The notes beneath the pieces were generated by a model. That model ran no database searches. It was not told the DNA's origin and saw only the letters and a list, made by a program, of their open reading frames with translations. Positions 36,695 to 48,337 of a DNA stretch of 64,000 nt are shown here, piece by piece (the stretch's first letter is position 1; the number at the start of each line of letters is the position of its first letter). A program made the translations under genes and the position numbers. This DNA comes from Rhytidiadelphus loreus (lineage: Eukaryota; Streptophyta; Bryopsida; Hypnales; Hylocomiaceae), in contig OX344763.1 in the NCBI GenBank assembly GCA_947034895.1, positions 7,938,501 to 8,002,500 of the forward strand. Direction: 5' to 3'.

Positions 36695-37153
36695 AAATGT
36701 AGGGCGACTTCGGGTAGGGGGCGACTTTGGGTGGGGCGACCTCGGGTGAGGGCGACTTCGGGTGGAGCGACTTCGGGTGGGGGTGACTTTGGGTGTGAGG
36801 CGACCGCGGGTCCGGGGCGACTTCGGGTAGGGGCGACTGCGGATATGGGGCAACTACAGGTCTTAGGCGAACACGGGTACTAGGTCGCGGTCGCCGATAC
36901 CCGCACCCGTCGGCGCACTTGCCCTCATCCAAGACCCGCACTTGCCCTTCGTCACTTGCACGTGCCCCCCCAGGACCTACGGTCGCCCCCCAGGACCCGC
37001 GGTCGCCCCTCCAAGACCCGCAGTCGCCCCCCCAAGACCCGCAGTCGCCCCCCCAGGACCGCTGGTTGCCCCTCCAGAACCGATGGTCGCCTACGTGACC
37101 CGCACGCGCCCATTTTGCATCCACACCCGGGTTCGCCTATATATGAAGTCGCC
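36695..37153 (+). promoter_or_regulatory. Left subterminal array and RING gene promoter of element D
   Basis: First half reads GGGCGACTTCGGGTGGGGCG repeatedly; from about 36890 the orientation flips to CCCGCAGTCGCCCCCC. The TATA box TATATATG (37138-37145) sits in GTTCGCCTATATATGAAGTC, between two array half-units. The gene's ATG is 190 bp downstream. Confidence 0.75.
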
Positions 37154-37337
37154 GAATCTTCATTCTCCCATGTTCATCACTAAGGCTTCTTGGCTTGTAT
37201 CCCTTTCTGGCTACATGCATAAGCATTTGGTGTTGAAAATTTACTATTTGACTACTTTCATCCAATGTTCTTTTTCTAGTGGTTTGATTTCAACAATCCC
37301 TCTACATTTTTTAGGACCTTCATTTCAACAACCCACC

Positions 37338-39818
37338 ATGGCTAGTGGAGACAATACCACTGGAGAATTTCTTGCTGAAGCCCCTCCACCGGCTCCACGT
37401 CCACGTCGTGGTTTGGGATTGCGAAAGATTCAAAAAGACAAGGAACGGAAGCGTAGGGGTACTTGTCACCAAAAGCGATTGCATGTGTTGAATAGTGCTG
37501 ACCACATTGCTTTCAAGGGGTGGAACAAGGAGCCTGAGCCATGGTCAATACAAACTTGCGAAGATTATATTGAGTGGTGCCACATCAGCAAGTTCTTTCC
37601 AGCATGGCGTCATCATCATCATCGACACACCAACAAGGCGAACTTGAAGTTCTGTGAGAATGAAATATTCGTGAACAGGTGCATTGAATTGTGGCAAGCT
37701 CTCTACAATACGGCCTCTGTAGAAAGGAATGAGGCCCCTCTTTTCCTTGCCAGAGGAGCCTATGCTGAAGTGGCATTGAAGAAAGAAGTCGATTGGAGCA
37801 CGATCAAATCTAGTCCTCACGTAAAACGTCCAGAGGACGGGTGCATACCAAAAGGAATTCTCCTTTTTCCAGAGGGTGGATTGGGTCCTTTTCGAAGTGT
37901 TCCTAGGAATCAGGCCCAGGTTGAAATTGACACAGAGTCATCAGAAGAGGATGACAATTCAGATGGTACGCAGGTGCTTCGGGTAGAACGAGCCACGGAA
38001 CTACCTATCGGCCTCCCCCCAAATCAGAATGAAATTATCCACGGCGTCGGAACATCACGGGGACGTAAATCGGGACAATCGTCAAGAGTGCGACGTTCCA
38101 CTACACGAATTGGACCACAAGGGGCTTCTCCATCAGCTTCAAATCCACCATTGCCTGTACAGAATCCAAGTGATGTCTTCGAATTCAGTTGCAACGATGA
38201 AGGGCCCAGTGAAACAATTGTTGGTGCACCAACTCTTCAATCCCGAGTGGATGTAGGTCACAACACTCTGACCCTAGCAAAGGCTCAAAACATCATACAG
38301 ATCAAAGACAACAAGATTGCTTCATTGGAAAGTAACTTGAAGAAATTGCAAGGACAGTGCCAACTGAAAGATGCTCTCATTGCACGACAATCTACCGAGC
38401 TTCAAGCCCTGCGAGAAAATCAGGCTGGCGCTTTCACTTTGTCAGATATGGATGAGGCTTTTGTTGACCATGATCCACATCATCTAGACAAAGTTGTGGG
38501 GGACCTTACCGACGATGTTCCTTGCCATCCACCACCTTCCAAGCGTGCTAAGGTTTTGCAAAATAATCGAAGTGCGTTCCTCACTACGATTGGCGGAGAC
38601 ACGACCACTGACACGAACGATATTCATGGGACCCAATATTCACTCTCATTTACAACAGTTCAACAATCAAGGCAGAGTGACAAAGAAAGAGACCTTGAAA
38701 AGCAGAACGAAAAGCTTCAACAACGGTTGGATCAATTGGTTGCCACGTACTACTATTGGAAGGTGGCGTGCATTCTCTCCGTGGACAGATCGCAGCAAAT
38801 AGCCAAGGAATTAGATAAGGTTTCAAAGAATTTTGTTGCAGCTTTACCTAAACGTGAGAATGGACTCACATCTTGGGCATTCTTAGATGACATGTTTCCT
38901 GAAAACATGCCGATGTTGGCAGACACAAATATTATAGATTGGGCACAACAGGGCTGGGACCATGCAAAGCAAATGTCTAGTCACATGGACGTGAAGGACC
39001 AAAAGCTACTATGGCCACAACCTGCAACTTTCGTACTCGACCATACAAAATGCCCCATTTGTCAAGAGCAATTTGGCCCTGAAGGTGGTTGGGCTCTCGG
39101 GTCATGTGCACATGTGTACCATCCTCAATGCCTCCTTATGGGATGCCTCATTAGACGACGTTGTGTACTTTGTTCAGCACCATTCCATGATCGCTTGTAT
39201 GCCATGTTCAACTTGATGACGTACATGCCACCTTCTTGGGAACATAGCGTTGAAACGACGACTAATACGACACTGTGGGGTGGTGACCTCGTTTGGAGCT
39301 GGCGTCAAGGGCTACATGATGATGAAAAGGCACCTAGTAGCTCTCAATTGAACTGGGAAACTGACTCGGCGGAGATTGTCAAAGTGGCACCGAAGTTGAT
39401 GGGAAAAGGTCCACACAATGAAGGGAGAAGGGCATTCTTCTACCAATGCCTTGGTGGATACTTCGAGAAGAGCTCTGGAAAATTCAAATGGGGTCCTCAT
39501 CCGGAAGGACACCGTTGGGATAATGAAGGTAAAAGGGGACCCGATCGCAATCAATTTGCCTCTCTTGAAGACATGACTAACATGGCTTGCATGGACTCTA
39601 CGTATGGACCTTATTACCAAAGTCAAGCATTGGACTATCTTTTGGAAGCACATTCTCCACAAACCACAAGGACCCTACAAGCTCTCCAAGATTCCAACGT
39701 CCTGGAATTCATTTTGAATGCGGAAGGGCCAGCTTCACGAACTCGTGCAAAGAAGAAGATAGTCCTTCAAGAGGCACTTCAACCTTCACATGGTGAAGCA
39801 AGTTCTTCTAAGAAGTAA
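37338..39818 (+). CDS. Coiled-coil RING-H2 protein with unknown N-terminal domain, element D (intact)
   Basis: 826 codons from an ATG in CCACCATGGCT context; the open frame also extends upstream through the promoter array, but that part is not credible coding. A basic stretch (KIQKDKERKRRG) precedes the shared domain at residues about 60-157 (EPWSIQTCEDYIEWCHISKF, then VDWSTIK). Two coiled coils lie at about 317-365 and 444-475. A C3H2C3 RING-H2 finger is at about 572-615 (CPIC, CAHVYH, CVLC). Downstream is the FYQCLGGYFEKSSGKF block, matching SMGGHWSMQHHKFF of the A and C proteins, and a basic C-terminus (RTRAKKK). The RING suggests ubiquitin-ligase activity. No interruption: the only fully open RING gene in the window. 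A plain host gene is unlikely, given its place next to the terminus. Confidence 0.88.
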   Translation: MASGDNTTGEFLAEAPPPAPRPRRGLGLRKIQKDKERKRRGTCHQKRLHVLNSADHIAFKGWNKEPEPWSIQTCEDYIEWCHISKFFPAWRHHHHRHTNKANLKFCENEIFVNRCIELWQALYNTASVERNEAPLFLARGAYAEVALKKEVDWSTIKSSPHVKRPEDGCIPKGILLFPEGGLGPFRSVPRNQAQVEIDTESSEEDDNSDGTQVLRVERATELPIGLPPNQNEIIHGVGTSRGRKSGQSSRVRRSTTRIGPQGASPSASNPPLPVQNPSDVFEFSCNDEGPSETIVGAPTLQSRVDVGHNTLTLAKAQNIIQIKDNKIASLESNLKKLQGQCQLKDALIARQSTELQALRENQAGAFTLSDMDEAFVDHDPHHLDKVVGDLTDDVPCHPPPSKRAKVLQNNRSAFLTTIGGDTTTDTNDIHGTQYSLSFTTVQQSRQSDKERDLEKQNEKLQQRLDQLVATYYYWKVACILSVDRSQQIAKELDKVSKNFVAALPKRENGLTSWAFLDDMFPENMPMLADTNIIDWAQQGWDHAKQMSSHMDVKDQKLLWPQPATFVLDHTKCPICQEQFGPEGGWALGSCAHVYHPQCLLMGCLIRRRCVLCSAPFHDRLYAMFNLMTYMPPSWEHSVETTTNTTLWGGDLVWSWRQGLHDDEKAPSSSQLNWETDSAEIVKVAPKLMGKGPHNEGRRAFFYQCLGGYFEKSSGKFKWGPHPEGHRWDNEGKRGPDRNQFASLEDMTNMACMDSTYGPYYQSQALDYLLEAHSPQTTRTLQALQDSNVLEFILNAEGPASRTRAKKKIVLQEALQPSHGEASSSKK

Positions 39819-41884
39819 AAACAATCCAAATGGATTTGACGTCTGAGAATTTAATGATGGACTTCATTTCTCCTTTGGTTACTTGGTTTACGTCCAGGGA
39901 TATATAATGTCAAACCCCTAGTATATAGAAGCGTATTATATATGGTAGAAGAGTGTAGCTCTCAGTCTTTTTGTTTTGTTCCACATAGGCCAACTTCGAG
40001 CCTTCTATGATTGTATGCTACACATTTGTATTGCAATATTATCGAGAATATTACAGTGCCTTCATTTTTGAAACATATTCTACATTATTTTCTACTCTAA
40101 AGACTTCACTATGTTCGAACAAAATCAAATATGTGGTACAACTGATTGTATGAAGCTTATTATCAAAGAGCTATTAAAGTTGAAGTTCACTTTGACATTG
40201 TCATTTGCATTGACATTTAAGCTTCTAAAATTAATTCAACTGTAAACTTTAAATTTTATTACTTAGAATTCAAAATTGTATATCATTGTAAGCAATCTCA
40301 TTATCTCAATTCATTTCATGGAAGATTGTAATTGTTATCATTTTAGTTCCATAAACAGAAAAAGTGAACATGATGAACCCCTTAAGTCCCATTGTCCCCT
40401 CTAGAGACAATTTGGAATTTGGGCAAGTTTCTATGGGTTGAAATTGTACCCTAATTTTTTGAATTTTTTTGTGAAAAGAGAAAATCTGATAAGCTTTGAG
40501 GGAATATAATTTTTATTTCAATTGGTGTCCGGAAGCAAAAGTTACGCCACAAAATACCTAGAACTAAACTCGGCAGGCAGTACAAAAAACATTGCAAAAA
40601 TCCAAAATAGATTTAATTTTGTTCATGTTTTTGCTAACATTATGTTTTTGTCTACATAAAAAGATTTGATTCATTCCATTTTCATTAGTGATGTGCAAGT
40701 TAAGAACCCTGTTCTTTTTAAGGCAATGTAAACAAATATTTCAAAAAATAACTTATAGAATTCATTTGAAAATGCAATTTTCAAATTTTCTCTAATTAGT
40801 TTATTTTAAAGGAGAAGTTTGCTTCCTACAACAATCTCACTGTTGGGACTAACGGATTATTGTGTTCCAATCCCATGTAAGAGCTATTATCAATTTAGTT
40901 TTTCTTTTAACCTTGGATCTACTTCTACTTGACAATTTTTTGAAGTATGAAAAGGAAGTTATTATTTTTTGAATTTTTTTTCCTACACTCCCAACTCAAT
41001 TCTTCAACACAATAAATTTTAAATTCAAATTCCATAGTGCACATTTTTGGAAGAAATAGCAATCAAAGTCGTCTGAAAGTGTAGTCCAGTGTTGCAAAAA
41101 AATTGTTCTTCAACTTTGAATGCTCATATCTCTAAATATGTACAGTCAAACATCGTACAATTTTAACCACAAAATCTTAAACAAGTGAAGTTCAAGATAC
41201 TATGCTTCAGTTCCACAAAAGTTTAGTTTTTTCTTTGGACAAACACAATAGAATTATAGAAATGACAGTTTTGATTTTTTCTTCACCTAAAAATGGCCTT
41301 CGGACTTTATGGGTTTAGAAAAACACTGAAAATGGAAAAAAACTATTGGAATCATTTGAAAATTCACCAAGCCATGTAAATAGCGATGGAAATTAGCTAG
41401 AAAATGAAGCAATTGGTTATTTTAACTGTAGAGGGTTAGGTCTTTAGGGCTATGTTTTCACCCAATAAATATCAAGATAAACATTTCTAGTACAAATCCA
41501 GAATAAAATGACATAACAAAACTGATTTGAGCAACATTAGGTCTTCTGTTCTTGTACTACATTGGTTTCAAAAGCTGTGACTAAATATTTTGCGAATACA
41601 CTAAGTTCAGAAATCTGCAATACACATTACAAAGTGTACAATAATTATTAAAAAACCACGTGAACTTTGAATGCCAAAAAAATTGTAGCATATTCTTTAC
41701 TAAATCACGAGAGAGCCGCAATATCCAGAATTGGGTCTTACTTACAAATTTACAATATTGTTCACCAAAATGCGGTACACTACTTTCTAAAAACCTCTTT
41801 TTGGTTTAGGAAGTCACTCATATTAGGAGGAGGACCCACTTTCTCGTATTCTTCACCTCTCTTTCCCGTTGTATCCTTCATCCA
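39819..41884. other. AT-rich spacer between convergent genes, element D
   Basis: No gene. Part of it (about 40360-40720) is a diverged inverted copy of 55870-56240, the 3' flank of another D gene, as shown by shared blocks such as CATTGTCCCCTC and GATTCATTCCATT. Segmental duplication inside D is the likely cause. Confidence 0.5.
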
Positions 41885-43264
41885 CTACGTATAATACTCG
41901 CTTTCAGCTCTCAGATCCACAAACTCGTCTTCCAACACTTGTACTCTAGTCTCATGGAACTTCACCAAATTCCGAAGCATTTCTAACTCCTCTGGTAGAT
42001 TACCGTATGTCAAGGCCGTTGCCAAAACGTCCACCTCCTTGACATGTTTTTTGGCCGCTTCGTAATATTTCTTTTCTTCTTCGGTAATTTGAACACGCAG
42101 TGCTCGCCGCTCATTCTGTGCTTTCCTACGTCTGCGTTGCAGGGTTTCTAATTTTGATTCCCACAATAAACAATGGTCAGCTTGCGACAATTTCCCGGTG
42201 CTCTGCTTAGTTAAATACTGGTCTCCATTCTTCTTAAAAGCAACAAAATCGTCATCTCTCTCTTTGAGTATTTGGTTGAGAGACCTCAATTGTTGCTTCA
42301 AATAAGCTTCAGTGGGAGAAGACACTTCGCGTTCCTTCAAATTCTTCAGTTCCTCACTCTTTATACTCAATGATAAACGTGCACTCTCGATTTTGGCAAT
42401 CAAGGTCTCCTCATTGTCTGATGAATCACTATCACCTTCTAGCATCGCACACTCCTCTGTGAAAAAGTCCTCCACTTCCATGGGGTCAACTTTTTCCAAG
42501 ACTTCTTCATGGCTGGTTGAGGTAATGGGCTCTTTTCCACGATCTTTCTTCTTCTGAAGGCCCACATCCAAAGACTTCTTGGACTCGGTGACAACAACAT
42601 CTTCATCATCGCTAGAGAAGGAATATCCGTTGTACTCATGGGTGTGCTCGTCCGAGGAAGAAGTGGAAGACCAAACTACTTCTTCATCAGCAACAAATGA
42701 TGCTCCACGCTTAATCGGTGTCATCATCTTGCTTATATCAAGAGGATACTTTGCCCACAAGTTGGAGGCTTCCTCCCACTCTTTTTGGTCCGGACGGACC
42801 GCAATAGGCATTTCTGGGAGTGTTGTCCAATCGACTACCTTCTTCAAAACAACTTCGGTATACACCATTCGTACAAGAAAGAAACTGAAATTATCGTTTC
42901 TGTACACCTTGGTCTCCAAATATAGAAGGGTCCATATTTCGCAGCATCTACGCATGAACCTTGTGTCCGTAGCATACGCAAGGTTAACCTTTTGATTTTG
43001 AACGTGCAAAGGGTGACGACACAACGGAAATAACTTGCTGATGTGGCACCAATCCACATACTTCGCAACAGTCCGGTAACTCCAAGGCTCTGGTTCATCC
43101 CTCCAACCCTTAAAAGCCTTAATCTTCGGATGAAGTAATATGGCCACTCGCTTCTTGTGCTTCTTGCCTGACCGTTTTCGACCCTTGTCCTTCATCACCC
43201 TTTTCTCTTGCGGAGTCAATGGAGTAGGTATGGTAGGAGGAGATGGCGAGGTCGTACGCTCCAT
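41885..43264 (-). CDS. Shared-domain coiled-coil protein, element D (intact)
   Basis: 459 codons starting MERTTSPSPPTIPTP. A basic stretch RKRSGKKHKKR (nuclear-signal-like) precedes the shared domain at residues about 50-148 (EPEPWSYRTVAKYVDWCHIS, then VVDWTTLP). Then comes an acidic, serine-rich middle (VWSSTSSSDEHTHEY) and a long charged coiled coil to the C-terminus. It has no RING finger and no catalytic motif. It looks like a scaffold or DNA-bound partner (inference). It is transcribed toward the RING gene, with its own array 340-630 bp upstream. Confidence 0.85.
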   Translation of the reverse strand: MERTTSPSPPTIPTPLTPQEKRVMKDKGRKRSGKKHKKRVAILLHPKIKAFKGWRDEPEPWSYRTVAKYVDWCHISKLFPLCRHPLHVQNQKVNLAYATDTRFMRRCCEIWTLLYLETKVYRNDNFSFFLVRMVYTEVVLKKVVDWTTLPEMPIAVRPDQKEWEEASNLWAKYPLDISKMMTPIKRGASFVADEEVVWSSTSSSDEHTHEYNGYSFSSDDEDVVVTESKKSLDVGLQKKKDRGKEPITSTSHEEVLEKVDPMEVEDFFTEECAMLEGDSDSSDNEETLIAKIESARLSLSIKSEELKNLKEREVSSPTEAYLKQQLRSLNQILKERDDDFVAFKKNGDQYLTKQSTGKLSQADHCLLWESKLETLQRRRRKAQNERRALRVQITEEEKKYYEAAKKHVKEVDVLATALTYGNLPEELEMLRNLVKFHETRVQVLEDEFVDLRAESEYYT

Positions 43265-43504
43265 GTTTTAACAACGTATGTATAACTAAGCAATATATAC
43301 TATATAAAAGTCTCAATGCCAAAATACTTACTCTAACTAAGTGAAACTAGTAATCATACGTGTGACACATTTACAAATATCGAAGCAGAAGTAGATGTTC
43401 AAGGTTCAAAGATCGTAGCGGATAGGGTCAAGTTTACGAAACACCGCGGTTTAGACATGCATGGAATGAGAAGAATGAAATTCCTTCATTCCCCAATCCC
43501 TGCC

Positions 43505-43550
43505 TCACGCACATACAGTCAGCCACTTCAAGGTGGATGACAGCCTTTGC
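43505..43550 (-). promoter_or_regulatory. Conserved 5' leader block of element D genes
   Basis: On the minus strand this reads CTGTCATCCACCTTGAAGTG then GCTGACTG. Near-identical blocks lie before the D kinase (48203-48240) and at the end of the window in element E (63950-63985); a weaker version is at 53360-53400. The core CCACCTTGTAGTGG is an imperfect palindrome. Probably around the transcription start (inference). Confidence 0.55.
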
Positions 43551-43604
43551 ACAGAAGCAGGGGGACTGACGACCGCAAGTCCACCCCACCCCATTTGTAC
43601 TGGG

Positions 43605-43892
43605 ACTAGCGGTCGCGGGAGGGCGAGTGCGGGTCCCCCGACCGAACAAGGGTGACTGCGGGTACCCAGGCGACCATGGGTCCACAAGGCGACCGCGGGT
43701 GCAGATCCCTGGGCGACTTCGGGTGCGGGTCCCTGGGCAACTTCGGGTGCGGGTCCCTGGGCGACTTCGGGTGCGGGTCCCTGGGCGACTTCGGGTGCGA
43801 GTCCCTGGGCGACCTCGGGTGCAGGTCCCTGGGCGACTTCGGGTGCGGGTCCCTAGGCGACTTCGGGTGCAGGTCCCTGGGCAACTTCGGGT
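43605..43892 (-). promoter_or_regulatory. 24-bp tandem array, promoter of the 41885-43264 gene
   Basis: About nine copies of GGGTCCCTGGGCGACTTCGG plus GTGC, with little variation, so it is the most regular array in element D. Several apparent long frames across it are products of the repeat (24 is a multiple of 3). Confidence 0.75.
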
Positions 43893-44989
43893 GATTTTTC
43901 AAGCAAAGACAAATAAAAGAGGAATCTAACACAAGTGGTTTCATATTTTTGGAAGTATTTTATAATTACTTATAAATTTCCAAAGGACTTCTGTCATAGG
44001 TCCCTATTTATGCCCCTAGGTCTTCTGCAAAATGTTCACTTGCAACTTCTAAACATAAATGGGAAAGTAAAGATAATGGATTAGCTCTTACAATTCATAA
44101 TTTTTTTTTCTCGAATCATTTAATGATTATGGAGGTCAATTTATGAACTACAGATTGTCCATTTCAAAGCCACTTATAGAGTCCATTATTAATGCCCGCT
44201 CCATTTCAAAGTCTTCTACCTTATCTTTACTTTCACATCCACACAAATGGAGAAAGGAACCCTCTTTAAAATCCAATGGACGTCGGATTTGGAGAAACTC
44301 CCCAACTAAAAAAATATTTACGATAGTGTTTCCTTGAGTGTCAAATGCTTCAATGCACACCCTTGCCTGAGCAAAAAAATTTATGTATCAATGAATAGGT
44401 GGTAGTGAAATCGTAGGCCACCAGAATTAAAAATATTCCCAACCTGTAATGAGTTTAATAGCTATTCAAGTGATATTAAGTTTTGGAAGAGAACATTTTA
44501 GAGTGCCAATATAATTTGTAGTTCTTCATTTCACCTTCAATCCCAATTTTCTTTTATAAGCAATACAATCAATAAAGAAAATGAAAATTTTCTTGGTTAT
44601 CATCTCACAACTCTTATCCAATTTTGCACTCAAAGGAAACGTGCATACTAATACACAACTACACAAGCTAATTAAACATTCATACGGTTAGATTTTCGGG
44701 TTTAGGGTACTTGCTTCAATGGCAATTACTATAAGTCCATGCTCAATTTTCATAGGAAAAATACAAGAGGGAAAGGCTTAAGGCACTTAGGACTTTATTA
44801 GTAATGCACTCTAATTGTTAAGTTAAACTTATCTTTTGACCCTACATAGATTAAGCAAACACCCGTCTTGTAAAATCAAATTTCATTCAGAAGTATTTAT
44901 TCGTCATTCTCCATAATGACGAACAAATCTAATTAAATAATGATTTACCACAATTGAATTCTAAAATACTCTATATCATTACAAATTAG

Positions 44990-45290
44990 TTACTTTAAAG
45001 TTTCAAAAAATCCCGTGAAGACCTCGGTATAGGCCACGTGACGTGCTTCGAGGATTGAGCCAAGGACCACTTTGAATTCCGCACCGAAATGTTTTTCATC
45101 TCAGTGCGCAATTCAAAGTGCCACTTGACCAAACCTATAAGACCCAACCATAACTTCCTATATCATGCACACGGAGTTGGGAATCGAACCATAGACCTCC
45201 CAGACTCCACTTGAGTTCGAAGAAGTTGACCCTTGTGTGAGAATCCCTTCCACTACTTCACCTTCCCGTTGGTCACATCGGGAATCACCT
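44990..45290 (-). repeat. tRNA-like SINE segment with hairpin, copy 1
   Basis: Minus strand has GGTGAAGTAGTGG (A-box-like, 45249-45261) and GGTTCGATTCC (perfect B box, 45180-45190). Downstream, 45061-45126 folds into a hairpin of about 31 bp (arms around CACTTTGAATTCCGCAC and GTGCGCAATTCAAAGTG) with a short T-rich loop. The spacing is that of a Pol III promoter. Confidence 0.6.
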
Positions 45291-45394
45291 TTGATGCACC
45301 ACTCCTTGTCCATCCCATCTTTATTCTTTTTTTTCTTTGATTCTATTGGGCTTCAAAATACCATCAGCTGCCCAACACGAAATAGTCTCAACGT

Positions 45395-45600
45395 TTGGAC
45401 CCGAAGTCGCCCCACCCGAAGTCGCCCAAGTCCCAGAAAAGAGGGAAGCAAAAATGCGTGAGTTCTTCCCTCCTCTCTGGACCCGCGGTCGCCCTACCCG
45501 CAGTCGCCCCACCCGAGGTTGCCCCAGCACCGCAGAAAGAAGTCCCTAGTTTCCCCCTTTTCTGGACCCGCGGTCGCCTCACCCGCAGTCGCCCCTACAT
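45395..45600. repeat. Orphan GGCGAC-type array, element D
   Basis: CCCGAAGTCGCCC, CCCGCGGTCGCCC and related units. It forms part of the inverted-repeat arm. No gene starts after it on either strand, so it is probably the relic promoter of a lost gene. Confidence 0.6.
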
Positions 45601-45860
45601 TGGTACTTGAAAGAGTGACTTACAGAAGACTGCAGTCATGGTAGGTGAGATCATAGAATAATCTCTAGATAGCTTACAATTATATCACATGATCATTTTA
45701 TTAAATGGTCCCTAACAAGGCTTCAATATCCTCAAGCCCTACAATGATGAACCAAAAACCCTACAAAGCCCTCGCAAACTAGAACCAGAAACGCAAATCT
45801 AAACCCTCAAATGCCCAACGCATTTTAGGATGGTTTATGAATTTGCTTGAACCCCAAAAT

Positions 45861-47460
45861 GACCCTGGAATTTGCTAAGCTTCTAGAATTTGCTCTAAAT
45901 TGAACAAAAATCCAACATTTTGATACGTTCTATCCATTCTTTTTGAATTGTAACCGTGTAAATTCAAACTAGACGTATTAGAGATCACATTAGAAAAGAA
46001 AACACAACAATACCTCTAATTTATTGAAAGATTATAATGTTTTATCATGAGGGTGTTAAATCTGTGAAAGTGATTTGAAGTATTTCAATCCTCTTTTCAA
46101 ATGTGAAATCTAAAAAGTTCGTCACCTAAAAAATATGAGATTAAAGGGCCTAAGGTGCATAAATCCAATCAATTTATAACTTCTCAAAATCTACTTTATC
46201 ATTTTTTTAAATTTCATTTGTAATGTGATATTTTCTCAAAGATTTAGTGTGTTTGAGGCTCATTCCTAAGAGCCCTCAACACTACAAAAAGTCAAGATTG
46301 CAAGTGTACACCCATGCACAAAATCTTAAATAGAAAAATCATAATCAATCATTTTCAAAATCAGATTTTTGAAGCTAAAACTAAACTTCAAAAAGAATTT
46401 TCCAAAAATATGAATTACTACATATAGTAATTTGGTAAGGTTTTGTTTAACTTAGGAAACTGGTTGAGGACCCATCCTGTCCTCGGGGTCACTTAGGGGT
46501 TCACTTGAACAAGAAGCCAACATCTTGAATTATAGAATCAATTTCTGTATACTTCTTCATTTTTCCTCCAATCCCAAGAAACTTTTTTTCTGCAAACTTT
46601 AAAATTGTTGTGGAGAGGGGTAATACACTCGAAGTGAAGAATGTACATTTCTCTTGTTATAATCTTAAAACTCTTCCGCAATTTTGCACTCAAAATGAAT
46701 GTGCATACTAACAAGCAAGTTGTTTAAACATTCATACGTTTAGATTAAAAAATAAATAGGAAACTTGCTTCAATGGGAATAACTACAAGTCCATGCTCTT
46801 TTCAAAACAGAAAAACTAAGGTAGGAGGTTGTGAAAGAGTGCGGGCATTAAGAATGGCTCCTATAAATGGTTGTGGAATGGTGCATCTAAAGTTCTGAAA
46901 TTGACCAATACATTCATTGAATGAACCAAGGAAGAAAACATTATTAATTGGAAGAGCCAATCATTCTCTGTGTTTTCTCCATTTTTATTTAGAATTGCAA
47001 GTGAACCATTCATGAAAGATCTAGGGTCACAAATAGGGACCTATGACCCAACTCGTTTGAAAATTCATAAGTAATTCAAAAATCTTTGGAAAAATATGAA
47101 ACCACTTGGGTTAGATTCCTCATCAATTTCTCTTTGTCTGAAAAATGAGCTAAAAATATTCCCGTCCAAAGAAATACACGAAAAAGGCAGACCAGCCCTT
47201 AGGTGCACCATTTCTGAGCCTCCTACCTTACACTTGGAAAGGCATAGGCTCTTAGGGGTTCATTAGTAAATAATGCACTCTAATTGTTAAGTTAAACTTA
47301 TCTTTTGACCCTACATAGATTAAGCAAACACCCCGTATTGTAAAATCAAATTTCATTCACAAGTATTTATTCGTCATTGTCCCTAATGACGAACAATTCT
47401 AATTAAATAAAGATTTAGCACAATTGAATTCTAAAATACTCTATATCATTACGAATTAGA
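45861..47460. other. AT-rich stretch without genes, element D
   Basis: 46950-47220 is an inverted partial copy of sequence also seen at 43893-44050, and about 47270 onward is a direct copy of 44800-45330. Nothing coding. Confidence 0.45.
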
Positions 47461-47745
47461 TACTTTAAAGTTTCAAAAAATCCCGTGAAGACCTCGGTAT
47501 AGGCCACGCGACGTGCTTCGAGGATTGAGCCAAGGGGCACTTCGAATTTCGCACTGAAATGTTTTTCATCTCAGTGCGAAAATCAAAGTGCCCCTTGACC
47601 AAACCCGTAAGACCCAACTATAACCTCCTACATCATGCACACGGAGTTGGGAATTGAACCGCAGACCTCCCAGACTCCACTTGAATTCGAAGAAGTTGAC
47701 CCTTGTGTGAGAATCCTTTCCACTACTTCACCTTCATGTTGGTCA
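47460..47745 (-). repeat. tRNA-like SINE segment with hairpin, copy 2
   Basis: Minus strand: A-box-like GGTGAAGTAGTGG (about 47710-47722) and B box GGTTCAATTCC (about 47650-47660). Hairpin at 47530-47597 with arms CAAGGGGCACTTCGAATTTC and the reverse complement of CAAGGGGCACTTTGATTTTC. Its stem differs at several places from copy 1 yet still pairs. Confidence 0.6.
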
Positions 47746-47827
47746 CATCGGGAATCACCTTTGATGCACCACTCCTTGTCCATCCCATTTTTATTCCTTT
47801 TTTTCTTTGATTCTATTGGCTTCAAAA

Positions 47828-48240
47828 TACCCGAAGTCGCCCAACACAAAATAGTCTCCCAGTCGCCCCATGGCTCCATAGCCCCACCCGAAGTCGCCCA
47901 ATCCCCCAAAGAGAATTACAAATGCGTGAATTTTCCCCGACTTCTGGACCGGCAGTCGCCCCACCCGAAGTCGCCCACCCGAAGTCGCCTACCCAAAGTC
48001 GCCCCAGTCGAGGTCGCCCCAGCACCAAAAAAGCTGGAAGTCCCAAGTTCCAGGGCGACCTCGGGTTCAGGTTTCAGGACCGCTTTGGTACCCACGGTCG
48101 CCCTTACCCGCACGCGCCCTGTCACCCGCACGCGCCCCTATGGCGACCGCGGGTACTTAAGCGGTCGCCCCACCCGCATTCGCCAGTCTTGGTCCTGTGC
48201 TACGGCTTTCATCCACCTTGTAGTGGCTGAATGCGAGCTT
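47828..48240 (+). promoter_or_regulatory. GGCGAC-type array and leader block, kinase promoter of element D
   Basis: CCCGAAGTCGCCC units, then CACGCGCCC and CCGCACGCGCCC. The last unit reads GGCGACCGCGGGTACTTAAG, where a TATA-like TACTTAAG directly follows the array motif. The conserved leader block CATCCACCTTGTAGTGGCTG (48210-48229) follows. The ATG is 108 bp further on. Confidence 0.7.
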
Positions 48241-48337
48241 GTGGGCCAAGGCGGTGATTGGGGGGTGGACTTGTTGCCCTTTTTTTCCACGACTCTATTT
48301 ATTCATCGATTGTAGGTAACTTTGTGAAGGAAGAGCT

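Larger units (their letters stand above)
43893..45860 (+). repeat. Left arm of a large inverted repeat in element D
   Basis: Matches 50940-52850 in reverse orientation, with small indels, from AAAGACAAATAAAAGAGG to the CTACAAAGCCCTCGC region. Both arms include a SINE-like segment and a GGCGAC-type array. The 5-kb loop holds the kinase gene. Part of the arm recurs a third time at about 46950-47960. Confidence 0.75.

Noticed and set aside
42140..42155. GCAGGGTTTC as a hAT end
   Set aside because: Lies inside an intact coding region and lacks the conserved bases that follow CAGGGTTG.
43605..43944. Regular 24-bp repeats resembling a CRISPR array
   Set aside because: Head-to-tail repeats without unique spacers, in a eukaryotic transposon next to a gene start; a promoter minisatellite fits better.
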